This document shows, one piece after another, positions 18,317 to 26,919 of a stretch of 37,971 bases of DNA. The notes under the pieces were generated by a model. That model searched no databases, was not told the DNA's origin, and was given only the letters and a program-made list of their open reading frames with translations. How positions within the stretch are numbered: position 1 is the first letter of the stretch; the number at the start of each line of letters is the position of its first letter. Source of the stretch: an uncultured Bacillota bacterium (GTDB lineage Bacteria; Bacillota_I; Bacilli_A; RF39; UBA660); the NCBI GenBank assembly GCA_946611635.1, contig CAMODW010000009.1, positions 1 to 37,971 on the forward strand, read 5' to 3'. The position numbers and the translations under genes are program-made.

Positions 18317-20414
18317 AATTGAGATTTATTTCTATACTCATTCCAGGTATTATTACTGTTCCTTCAGGAATAGAAGACGATATAACTGTTCCTACTCCAT
18401 TAATATGATAGTTTAAATCAAGTAGTTTACAAATGGTTATAGCTTCATTAGAACTATAACCATTTATGTTTGGCATAGTTATTTCACCATTAGTTATTAA
18501 GAATACTCTATCTCCAGGTAATAATATCTGATTTTTAAGAGGATATTGATTAATAATATATTTACCATTACCTATAGTAAGAACATTTAATCCTTTACTT
18601 TGAATTTTTTCTACTGAATTAGTTGTATTTTCACTTAAATAGTTTTCCATTTTAATCTTCTTGCTATTATCTATTTTTGTTGTATTATCTGTTATATTCT
18701 TGTATTTAGCTATTTCTTCAACTACTTTAGTTACCATAGCAGCCAAATCTCTATATACACCACTAAATTGTTTTACTGAGACATAAATAATATAATCTGG
18801 GTCATCATATGGAAAAATACCAGCAAAACTTCGAACATAGTCAGTTCTACCTTTCAAATACTCACCATTTGAACCGGTAATTTGAGCTGTACCTGTTTTT
18901 CCTATTAGAGTTACGGTATCGCTCTTATAGAATTTGGCATCTGTTTTACCACTATATACAACATCATACATTAGTTTCCTCATTTTAGCAGCATTTTCTT
19001 TAGATATTTTTTGGCCTAATTCTGTTCTTTCGTGTTGAAATTCTACTTTACCTGTTTTGCTATCCACGATTTTCTCTACTACGTAAGGCTGTAATTCGAT
19101 ACCATCATTTGTTAAAATGCTAAGAGCTTGTAGATTTTGAATTGGTGTTGTAGTTATTCCCTGCCCAAATGAAGCTGTAGCAAGTTCAGTTTTATAAATA
19201 AAATTAGCGCTTCCTTTTACTTCACCAGGTAGTGTAATATTCGTTTTTTTACCAAAACCTAAACTGTCATAGAAGTCATGAAGTCTATCACGACCAATTT
19301 TTAGAGATAGTTTTGTAGCTGCTACATTGGATGAATAAGCAAAACCTTCATCATAAGTTATTGGCCCCCAACCTACTCCGTTAAAGTCTTGGATTATAGC
19401 ATCTTCAACTTTAATAGTACCAGATTCATATTTTTCATTACCATTATACATATTGTTTTCCATTGCTGCAAGAAAAGAAAAGATTTTCATTGTTGATCCT
19501 GGTTCATAGACGTAAGACGTTAAGGGATTTAAGTAATTAGTAATTACACGTTCATTTAGATTAAATGTTGGATTAGAAGCACTTGCTACTATAGCGCCAG
19601 TTTTAGCATTCATAACTGTAAAAGTAAGCCATGCCATTTCGTTTTCACTACTTATTTCTTTTATTCCATTTTCTAAGAACATTTGTATTTTACTATCAAT
19701 AGTTAAATAAACATCTTTTCCTGGCTTGGCGGGAACTGTAACAGAAGTAGTATTAGGCATTGTATACCCGTATAAGTCTTTTTGATATATTGTATAGCCA
19801 TCTTCACCTTCTAAATCTTTATCATAAAATGACTCTATTCCCATTTTCCCTGATATAGTACCATCATCGTCGCTCGAAGCGTAACCAATTATATAAGGGG
19901 CTAAACTTCCCATTTGATAATATCTTCTTGTAGAAGAAGTAAAACCTATACCTGGTATATTAAGTTTTTCTATTTGTTTTTTAGTAACTTCACTTATTCC
20001 TCTTCCGCCAGGTCCTAACTCTACTTGATATTTTTTTTGACTCATAAGATTAGTTAAGTTTTCAACACTCATATTTAATATCGGACTTAGTTTGATGGCA
20101 GCATCATTAACATCTAATACATGTCTAGGTTTTTTGCTATTTTCGGTTCTTTTAGGATCTAAAAAAGCGATTACATTATAAGAATTTATATTTTTAGCAA
20201 GTAGTTCATTGTCTCCAGAATAGATACTACCTCTTTCAGCAGGTAGTACTTCTGTTTCTGTATTTCTATCTTGAACAAATTTTGATAAATCTATATTATC
20301 TATTTTTTTAGCTAAAGATATATATGATAGTTTGAAAATTATTGCACAAAAAGAAAGAATAAGTACAACAAGAATCAAATGACTAATTGTTATTGTATTA
20401 TTCTTTTTTCGCAT
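18315..20414 (-). CDS. Class B penicillin-binding protein (FtsI/PBP2B-like) with C-terminal PASTA region
   Basis: Transpeptidase motifs EPGSTMKIFSF (SxxK), YSSNVA (SxN), GKTGTAQ (KTG); PASTA-like tail. Start at MRKKNNT with RBS aaggag. Confidence 0.93.
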   Translation of the reverse strand: MRKKNNTITISHLILVVLILSFCAIIFKLSYISLAKKIDNIDLSKFVQDRNTETEVLPAERGSIYSGDNELLAKNINSYNVIAFLDPKRTENSKKPRHVLDVNDAAIKLSPILNMSVENLTNLMSQKKYQVELGPGGRGISEVTKKQIEKLNIPGIGFTSSTRRYYQMGSLAPYIIGYASSDDDGTISGKMGIESFYDKDLEGEDGYTIYQKDLYGYTMPNTTSVTVPAKPGKDVYLTIDSKIQMFLENGIKEISSENEMAWLTFTVMNAKTGAIVASASNPTFNLNERVITNYLNPLTSYVYEPGSTMKIFSFLAAMENNMYNGNEKYESGTIKVEDAIIQDFNGVGWGPITYDEGFAYSSNVAATKLSLKIGRDRLHDFYDSLGFGKKTNITLPGEVKGSANFIYKTELATASFGQGITTTPIQNLQALSILTNDGIELQPYVVEKIVDSKTGKVEFQHERTELGQKISKENAAKMRKLMYDVVYSGKTDAKFYKSDTVTLIGKTGTAQITGSNGEYLKGRTDYVRSFAGIFPYDDPDYIIYVSVKQFSGVYRDLAAMVTKVVEEIAKYKNITDNTTKIDNSKKIKMENYLSENTTNSVEKIQSKGLNVLTIGNGKYIINQYPLKNQILLPGDRVFLITNGEITMPNINGYSSNEAITICKLLDLNYHINGVGTVISSSIPEGTVIIPGMSIEINLN

Positions 20415-20415
20415 A

Positions 20416-20715
20416 TTACTTCTCCTTATCTTGTTCAACTACTACTACGTTATTATTATTATAAGACAATCCATTTTCGTTTGCAACTAATTGAATTTTG
20501 TCAAGAGAAGCTAATTCATTAATTTCCATTTTCAATCCTTCGTTAGTGTTTGCTTGTTTTTCTAGGTCGTCTTTAGCGGACTGTAATGCTATGTTTGTTT
20601 CTGACAAAACTGCTTTTACATAAACACTTGTTATAGGAATTGCTAGTAATAAAAGCACTACAATTCCCCATAAAAACACTTCTATAAAAGGAATTTTAAT
20701 TTTATTTTTTCTCAT
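20416..20715 (-). CDS. ftsL: FtsL-like septum protein
   Basis: 99-aa single-TM protein between rsmH and the PBP; coiled-coil after TM. Position-based call. Confidence 0.7.
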   Translation of the reverse strand: MRKNKIKIPFIEVFLWGIVVLLLLAIPITSVYVKAVLSETNIALQSAKDDLEKQANTNEGLKMEINELASLDKIQLVANENGLSYNNNNVVVVEQDKEK

Positions 20716-20717
20716 TA

Positions 20718-21641
20718 TTAAAGCCTTTCTATTATTCTTAATTTAGCACTTTTACTACGAGTATTCTCTTCTAACTCTTTAGAGCTAGGAATAATTGGTT
20801 TTTTATTAATTAGTTTAATTAATGGTTTATATTCTGATGGTATTTCTGGTAACCCTTTTACTAATTCATTCACATCACTTGCTTTTTTAAATGCTTGTTT
20901 AACTATTCTATCTTCAAGCGAATGAAAAGTTATAACACTAATTCTTCCACCAGTATTTAATATATTTATAGCCTTAGGCAAAATAGTACGTAAAGTATTT
21001 AATTCATTATTTACTTCTATTCTAATGGCTTGAAATATATTTCTTTCAGGATGACTATTATTAAAATATTTTGCGCCAACGGCATTTTTTATTATATCTA
21101 CTAATTCTTTAGTAGTATTTATTTCTTTATTTTCTCTTTCAGATATTATGTTTTTAGCAATTTGCTTGCTCATTTTTTCTTCGCCATATGAATAAAAAAT
21201 GTTTAATAGTTCATCATAAGAATAATTATTTATTATATCTTTAGCAGTAGTTTTATCCTCTCTATTCATCCTCATATCTAAAGGAGAGTCAATCATAAAT
21301 GAAAATCCTCTTTCTTTTTCATCTATTTGGGGACTGGAAAGACCTAAATCAAATAATATACCATCTACTTTATTTATATTAAGCTTTTCTAATTCTTCAA
21401 CCATATTAACAAAGTTAGAATGAATTATAGTAAAGTTATTTCCTATTTTTGATAGTCTATTATTAGAGAATTCAATAGCTTCTTTATCTTGATCAAAAGA
21501 ATATAAATGTCCTTTTGGTATTTTTTTTAATATTTCGCTACTATGTCCTCCATAACCTAAAGTAGCATCTATATAGATGCCATCTTCTTTTATATTCAAA
21601 CCTTCTATTGATTCAGAAAGTAAGACACTATAATGTTTCAC
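20718..21641 (-). CDS. rsmH: 16S rRNA (cytosine1402-N4)-methyltransferase
   Basis: [64 protein letters not shown]. The upstream TTG starts lie within mraZ; GTG at 21641 preferred. Confidence 0.95.
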   Translation of the reverse strand: MKHYSVLLSESIEGLNIKEDGIYIDATLGYGGHSSEILKKIPKGHLYSFDQDKEAIEFSNNRLSKIGNNFTIIHSNFVNMVEELEKLNINKVDGILFDLGLSSPQIDEKERGFSFMIDSPLDMRMNREDKTTAKDIINNYSYDELLNIFYSYGEEKMSKQIAKNIISERENKEINTTKELVDIIKNAVGAKYFNNSHPERNIFQAIRIEVNNELNTLRTILPKAINILNTGGRISVITFHSLEDRIVKQAFKKASDVNELVKGLPEIPSEYKPLIKLINKKPIIPSSKELEENTRSKSAKLRIIERL

Positions 21642-22074
21642 CAAAATCAATCCCCTCAAATAGTTTTTCGGCTGTATCTTCTAATTTATCTGCATTTTCA
21701 TTAATCATTTTATCCCACGACTTTTTTGACCATATTTCGATACGGTCACTTGCGCCGATAATGATACATTCTTTTTCAATACCGGCGTAACTAACCAATG
21801 GGGAGGTAATGCAAACTCGACCTTGTGAATCGAATTCACATTCAGCAGCACCAGAAAAGAAGAATCTTGTGAACATACGGACGTCTTTTTTGGTAAAAGG
21901 TAGAGTTTTTATTTTGGCCGTTATTTCATTCCATTCTTTTTCGTGATAAACATAAAGGCAGTTTTCTAAACCGCGCGTTATTATAAACCTTGTTCCAAGT
22001 TCAGTTCGGAACTTAGCAGGAATGATAAGTCGGCCTTTATCATCTATGGTATGATGATATTCGCCCATGAACAT
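21628..22074 (-). CDS. mraZ: Transcriptional regulator MraZ
   Basis: [23 protein letters not shown], second half [18 protein letters not shown]. The ORF-track start 22107 lies within the MraZ box array. Confidence 0.95.
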   Translation of the reverse strand: MFMGEYHHTIDDKGRLIIPAKFRTELGTRFIITRGLENCLYVYHEKEWNEITAKIKTLPFTKKDVRMFTRFFFSGAAECEFDSQGRVCITSPLVSYAGIEKECIIIGASDRIEIWSKKSWDKMINENADKLEDTAEKLFEGIDFGETL

Positions 22075-22080
22075 TTCAAT

Positions 22081-22110
22081 CCCCCACTTTCCTCCACTTT
22101 GTGCCACTGT
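22081..22110 (-). promoter_or_regulatory. Three 10-nt direct repeats, MraZ boxes
   Basis: Minus strand reads acAGTGGcac AAAGTGGagg AAAGTGGggg, exactly 10-nt periodicity, immediately upstream of mraZ. Confidence 0.85.
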
Positions 22111-22212
22111 CTATAATTATGATACATTTATTAGTCTATTTTGTAAATATATTTTAATAATTTTTTTAAAACTGTTCTGTAAATTGACGTAAATTTTATA
22201 CTTCCTTTCGAG

Positions 22213-22246
22213 CAAAAAAAATAAGTTATATATTATATAACTTATT
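22213..22246 (-). terminator. Terminator downstream of ddl
   Basis: AATAAGTTATAT / ATATAACTTATT (22220-22231, 22235-22246) followed by T8 on the minus strand. Confidence 0.85.
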
Positions 22247-22251
22247 AATTA

Positions 22252-23454
22252 TTATTGCATTTTCATTTTGCTTTTTGCACCTTTTGCTCCGTCAAATGTA
22301 CTTAAAACATTCGAATCAAAACTGGTTGTTTTTTTCAAACTACTTTTATATTCTTTTATAGCTGTTGTAATCATTTCATCTAATAGTTTAGGATATTTTT
22401 TACCTTTAGGTGTGAAGAAAAAGAAAGCTAAACAACCAGGAATAGTATTTGGTTCGTTTACATATACTTCTTTTGTTTTTTTGTTTACTAGAAAATCAAA
22501 TCTTGTTACTCCAGATAGGTTTAGGGCACGGAAAGCTTTTTTAGAGTAATCATAGATTTTTTCTTCAATATCTTTGCTAATGTCGGCAGGAATTTTAAAT
22601 CCGGCTGTTATCATTTTTCCACCAGTTTTAGCTGGCATTTTGCCGCTCTTTTTTCCCCCTTCTACTAGGTATTTGTCTTCAAATGTTAAGAAGTTATTAT
22701 CTGTATAAAACTCTCCAACTAGAGAACATTCTACTGATTTTGAAGATCCAACAACTGCGCAATCTACTTCTTGAAGATTTTCTATTACTTTTTCTACTAT
22801 TATTTTTTCATCGTAGTTTATAGCTTCTTCTATTACTTTTTTTATTTCTTTTTCTGATTTAGCTATTTCTATACCAACGCTACTACCTAGTCTTGCTGGT
22901 TTAACTATAACTGGATAGCCAAGCTTTTTAACTTTAGCTAATATGTTATCTTCATTTTCTTTATATTCGTGATCATAAAACCATATGTAATCTACAACAT
23001 TTACTCCTTCGGCTCTCATTACTTCTTTTTGAATTATCTTATCTTGCCCTAAAGCTGCTGAAAGAGTATTAGGTCCAACAAATGGTATACCTAACGTTTC
23101 TAAATAACCAGCTAAAGAGCCATCTTCTACACCCTTTCCGTGTACTATAGGGAAAGCTATATCGATAGTTTCATAAGTTCCTTTAAATAAGCCTCTCTTT
23201 TTTTGTAAAATAAAATCTCCATCTTTTTTTGTTAGAGTTACTTCCTTAGTCATATTTGGTATTGCTTGTAAATCTTTATACGTTTCCATACTTTTTAAGC
23301 ATTCTCCTGTATACCAATTTCTATCTTTTCCTATGTATATCGGAATAGCTCTATATTTATCACTATCTAAGTAAGACATTGCTTGAACAGCAGTTATTAT
23401 ACTTACTTCGTGTTCTACTGATTCTCCTCCAAATATTATACCTACTTTTAGCAT
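22252..23454 (-). CDS. ddl: D-alanine--D-alanine ligase (divergent)
   Basis: MLKVGIIFGGESVEHEVSIITA, FPIVHGKGVEDGSLAGYLETLGIPFVGP, VNEPNTIPG. Start moved to MLKVGI with RBS ggagag. Confidence 0.93.
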   Translation of the reverse strand: MLKVGIIFGGESVEHEVSIITAVQAMSYLDSDKYRAIPIYIGKDRNWYTGECLKSMETYKDLQAIPNMTKEVTLTKKDGDFILQKKRGLFKGTYETIDIAFPIVHGKGVEDGSLAGYLETLGIPFVGPNTLSAALGQDKIIQKEVMRAEGVNVVDYIWFYDHEYKENEDNILAKVKKLGYPVIVKPARLGSSVGIEIAKSEKEIKKVIEEAINYDEKIIVEKVIENLQEVDCAVVGSSKSVECSLVGEFYTDNNFLTFEDKYLVEGGKKSGKMPAKTGGKMITAGFKIPADISKDIEEKIYDYSKKAFRALNLSGVTRFDFLVNKKTKEVYVNEPNTIPGCLAFFFFTPKGKKYPKLLDEMITTAIKEYKSSLKKTTSFDSNVLSTFDGAKGAKSKMKMQ

Positions 23455-23467
23455 TTTTATCTCTCCT

Positions 23468-25063
23468 TTATTCGTTGTAGATATCTGGCAAGTCACTTTG
23501 AAGAAGGCAATAAGTATTTCCTTCATCTAATTTTTTTAGAATTTCAAAGGCTTCCATTATATCGTTAGTTATATGTATTTTTTTATTATTATATTTTTCT
23601 TCTTCTAAACCATCTTGAATTGCTTTTGTTTGATTTTTACCAACTAATATTACTTCATCTATTTTATTTTTAGCTATTAGTTCTCCTATTTTTTTGTTTT
23701 CGAAGTATTCTTTGTCAGCTAGTTCTATCATTCCAGAAGTTATTATTATTTTTTTACCAGGCATTTTAGCTAATACATCGATAGCCATTGCACAACCTTT
23801 AGGGTTGGCGTTATAAGCATCGTCTATTAGGTTTATGTCAAAGTATTTTTTCATTTGTAGTCGATGTTCTACAGGTTCTACGCCTTTAACAGCTTTTTGT
23901 AAATCTGCTATACTTATTCCAAGTTCATGGCCTAATAAAATTCCAGCTAAAATATTATAAACATTATTTATTCCTAACAATTTGGTTTGAAAGTCGTACT
24001 CTTTATCGTTTCCTTTAAAAACTACTTTAAATTTTGTCCCTTTGTGACTTAATTCTATATCTTTAGCATAAGCATCAACTTTTTTGTTTTCAACACCTAT
24101 CCATAGTATTTTACAATCATTATTAATGTGATAAGATTTTTGCTTTGGATCATCAGCATTTAAGATACCTATTCCATCGCTAGGTAGACTTTCTATTAGT
24201 TCAAATTTTGTTTTTTGAATAGTTTCCTCACTACCGAAAGTCTCTAAATGGGCTAAACCAATACTAGTTATTATTCCATATTTAGGATGAACTAAGTCAC
24301 ATAGTTCTTTTATTTCTCCTTTTTTGCAAGCCCCCATTTCAGCAATAAAATAATCGTTATATTTATCCAAATGATTATTTATCGTAATCATTAAACCAAA
24401 TGGGGTATTGTAATTAGCTGGGGTTTTAAAAGAATTATATTTAATATTCAAGATATCATTCAAAATATTTTTAGAACTTGTTTTTCCATAACTACCTGTA
24501 ATACCTATTACTTCCATATTTGTCATACTATTTAGTTTATTTATTGCTTGGTTTCTAAAATGGTTTGCAACCATTTTTTCAACTGGTCGATTTAGAAAGT
24601 TGATTAATATTATAATTAAAGGATTAAGATATCCTATTAAGCCTAAGATAAAATAGTATAATGGAAGATTATTATCAGAATAGTTTAGTAATGTAATTAT
24701 TATTAGTAGTATATGTAATAATGTATTTGTAGCAATTAATCTTTTTATTCTTGCTGTATATTTTAATGGAATCTTTGTTGTTTCTTTCTTTTTGTTGCTT
24801 ATAAATACAAATATTAAAAATATAAATAGTAAAATAGCTATATAATTTATATAAGCCAATAAATTTTCACTAAAGTAAAACAGAATAAATAATATGAATA
24901 ATAAATTATAGTTTACAAAGTTTTCTTTAAGATTTTTTAATAACCATTTAACGTATTTATAACCTCTGTTATATCTATTTTGTTGTAACATATGTAATGA
25001 TTTTGTACTTATTATATTAATATATATTAAATAAATTATTGATACGAAAATATAAAATAACAT
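23468..25063 (-). CDS. murF: MurF-like Mur ligase with N-terminal multi-TM domain
   Basis: GITGSYGKTSSKNIL P-loop, NYNTPFG, AEMGACKKGEI, IDDAYNANPKGCAMAIDVL; preceded by ~150 aa with several TM segments. Confidence 0.88.
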   Translation of the reverse strand: MLFYIFVSIIYLIYINIISTKSLHMLQQNRYNRGYKYVKWLLKNLKENFVNYNLLFILFILFYFSENLLAYINYIAILLFIFLIFVFISNKKKETTKIPLKYTARIKRLIATNTLLHILLIIITLLNYSDNNLPLYYFILGLIGYLNPLIIILINFLNRPVEKMVANHFRNQAINKLNSMTNMEVIGITGSYGKTSSKNILNDILNIKYNSFKTPANYNTPFGLMITINNHLDKYNDYFIAEMGACKKGEIKELCDLVHPKYGIITSIGLAHLETFGSEETIQKTKFELIESLPSDGIGILNADDPKQKSYHINNDCKILWIGVENKKVDAYAKDIELSHKGTKFKVVFKGNDKEYDFQTKLLGINNVYNILAGILLGHELGISIADLQKAVKGVEPVEHRLQMKKYFDINLIDDAYNANPKGCAMAIDVLAKMPGKKIIITSGMIELADKEYFENKKIGELIAKNKIDEVILVGKNQTKAIQDGLEEEKYNNKKIHITNDIMEAFEILKKLDEGNTYCLLQSDLPDIYNE

Positions 25064-25073
25064 ATTATTCCTC

Positions 25074-25802
25074 CTAGTTTAAAAATGATTTTAAAACACT
25101 TATTGTTTGGTTTAATCTCTCTAAATAAGCATAGTGAGTACATCCTTCATATGTAACTAAACCACTATCTGGTATAAGACTTTCTAATTCTTTGGCATCT
25201 TCATATGGAACATCATCATCTTTTGTTCCCCATATTATTAGAGTTGGGCATTTAATTTGATTAACCTCTTTGCTCAAATCAGTGTTAACATGTTTTACAA
25301 GAATGTCTCTCATTATTGGACTAGCGTTTTTATAATCAGTTGATCCCATATGGCTTTTGGCGAAGTTTTCAAATTTCTTTAATCCCGGTATTTTTTTTAA
25401 AGTTTTAAGTATTTTTACTTTAGTGCTTACTTTAGTTATTTTTTGCTTAAATGGGCTAGCTAATAAAATTAGTTTATAAACTGGATATTTTAAAGCATAC
25501 ATGATAGCTAATTTTCCTCCAAAAGAATGGCCGATAATTGTTATATTTTTTAATTCTAATTTTTGAACCAAGTTATTTATCATTTCTACATAATTAGATA
25601 AATCCCAGTTACTAGTTGGTTCATCTGATAATCCGAATCCTGGTAAATCAATAATAATAAGATGATGAGTGTCTTCAAAAGGATTAGCAATAGGCTCCAT
25701 CATTTCTATATTTTGTCCCCAACCATGAAGAAAAATAATTGGGTTACCATCTTTTTTTCCGTATTCTTTATAGTTTATTTTTATATTATTATATTCAAAC
25801 AT
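25074..25802 (-). CDS. Alpha/beta hydrolase
   Basis: IFLHGWGQN, IIGHSFGGKLAI nucleophile elbow, IIWGTKDDDVP, C-terminal His (GCTHYAY). Confidence 0.92.
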   Translation of the reverse strand: MFEYNNIKINYKEYGKKDGNPIIFLHGWGQNIEMMEPIANPFEDTHHLIIIDLPGFGLSDEPTSNWDLSNYVEMINNLVQKLELKNITIIGHSFGGKLAIMYALKYPVYKLILLASPFKQKITKVSTKVKILKTLKKIPGLKKFENFAKSHMGSTDYKNASPIMRDILVKHVNTDLSKEVNQIKCPTLIIWGTKDDDVPYEDAKELESLIPDSGLVTYEGCTHYAYLERLNQTISVLKSFLN

Positions 25803-25925
25803 AAAATCACCTTTAAGGGCTTATAGATGTACCCTTTCTAACATATATTTTACCATATCACGGGCTTTTTGAATATTTATTATAAAAATAGTTGACATAA
25901 TATAGCCTTTTTTTATATTTTTTCA

Positions 25926-25951
25926 AGAAAAAAGAGCTTGTTTTAAGCTCT
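25926..25951 (-). terminator. Terminator of efp
   Basis: AGAGCTT-aaaac-AAGCTCT followed by T-run on the minus strand. Confidence 0.85.
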
Positions 25952-26509
25952 ACTTGAATACTTACCATCTTCTGTTGTTACTATTATTCTTTCTCCTTGA
26001 TTAATAAACATAGGTACTTTTACAATTAATCCGTTATCTAAAGTTGCATCTTTCATAGCATTATTAGTTGTATTTCCTTTTACAGCATCAGTCGTTTCTA
26101 CTATTTCATATTCTATTTTTTCAGGCAATGTTATACCAATAATATCTCCTTCGTAGAAATCTATTTGTACTTCTAAATTTTCTTTTAAGTATTTTTCAGC
26201 TGAGCTAATCTTATCAGGAGTTATTTCTACTTGTTCATAAGTTTCATTATCCATAAATACATATGAACTGCCTGAATTATATAAGTATACCATTTTCTTT
26301 TTATCAACATGAGCTTTTTCTATTTTGACATTGCTATTTATAGATTCTTCAGTAATTGTACCAGTTTTTAAATTACGCATTTTAACTTTCATAATTGCTG
26401 CGCCTTTTCCTGGTTTAACATGTAAAAAGCTTTGTATTTGACAAATATTACCATTATAGAATACTGTCATACCATTTTTTATGTCATTTACATTTATTAG
26501 TTCATTCAT
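25943..26509 (-). CDS. efp: Elongation factor P
   Basis: HVKPGKGAAIMKVKMRNLKTG tip-loop region; 188 aa. Confidence 0.96.
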   Translation of the reverse strand: MNELINVNDIKNGMTVFYNGNICQIQSFLHVKPGKGAAIMKVKMRNLKTGTITEESINSNVKIEKAHVDKKKMVYLYNSGSSYVFMDNETYEQVEITPDKISSAEKYLKENLEVQIDFYEGDIIGITLPEKIEYEIVETTDAVKGNTTNNAMKDATLDNGLIVKVPMFINQGERIIVTTEDGKYSSRA

Positions 26510-26520
26510 TGATCAACACC

Positions 26521-26685
26521 CTATTTCTTCTCTTTATGTAATGTTTCTTTATTACACCATTTACAGAATTTGTTTAATTCCATTTTGTCTGGAGTATTCT
26601 TTTTGTTCTTTTTAGTAACATAGTTTTCATGTTTACAAACAGAACAAACTAAAACTATATTAGATCTATTTTCATTTTTAGCCAT
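26521..26685 (-). CDS. rpmG: 50S ribosomal protein L33, Cys-containing form
   Basis: MAKNENRSNIVLVCSVCKHENYVTKKNKKNTPDKMELNKFCKWCNKETLHKEKK; two CxxC pairs. True start 26685 with RBS aaggaggg. Confidence 0.95.
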   Translation of the reverse strand: MAKNENRSNIVLVCSVCKHENYVTKKNKKNTPDKMELNKFCKWCNKETLHKEKK

Positions 26686-26715
26686 AAAACAGCCCTCCTT
26701 TTTCACATCGTACAT

Positions 26716-26744
26716 ATTGTATCATACATTTTTTATTTTTCCAA
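26716..26744 (-). promoter_or_regulatory. Proximal promoter P2 of rpmG
   Basis: -35 TTGGAA (26739-26744), 17-nt spacer, -10 TACAAT (26716-26721). Confidence 0.65.
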
Positions 26745-26790
26745 ATAAAATCTATCATATAATGTATATTAGTTTTGTTGGTATTATAAT

Positions 26791-26878
26791 AAAAATGAAA
26801 GATAGAAGTTGGAACTTCTATCTTCGAACAAAATAATATTTAGAAAGATAGGTTACAAATGTAAAGCATCTCTCCGTG
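26791..26878 (-). ncRNA. Putative attenuator leader RNA or small RNA upstream of rpmG-efp
   Basis: Begins 7-8 nt after a strong -10; contains competing complements GAGAGAU / AUCUUUC / GAAGAUAG and a 12-bp hairpin followed by TCATTTTTATT. Confidence 0.55.
26799..26824 (-). terminator. Terminator-like hairpin of the rpmG leader
   Basis: AAGATAGAAGTT-cc-AACTTCTATCTT perfect 12-bp arms followed by TCATTTTT; AT-rich stem and interrupted T-tract. Confidence 0.6.
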
Positions 26879-26884
26879 AAAGAT

Positions 26885-26912
26885 ATTATATCATTATTTT
26901 TTTATTATGCAA
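26885..26912 (-). promoter_or_regulatory. Distal promoter P1 driving the rpmG leader
   Basis: -35 TTGCAT (26907-26912), 16-nt spacer, -10 TATAAT (26885-26890). Confidence 0.7.
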
Positions 26913-26919
26913 GCTTTTT

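Noticed and set aside
22075-22107. ORF-track N-terminal extension [11 protein letters not shown] of MraZ
   Set aside because: Encoded by the MraZ box array and SD; the conserved start is MFMGEYHH or MGEYHH.
25885-25920. TTGACA on the plus strand with a TATATT downstream (25890s)
   Set aside because: No plus-strand gene follows and AT-rich spacers produce such matches by chance; antisense promoter not supportable.
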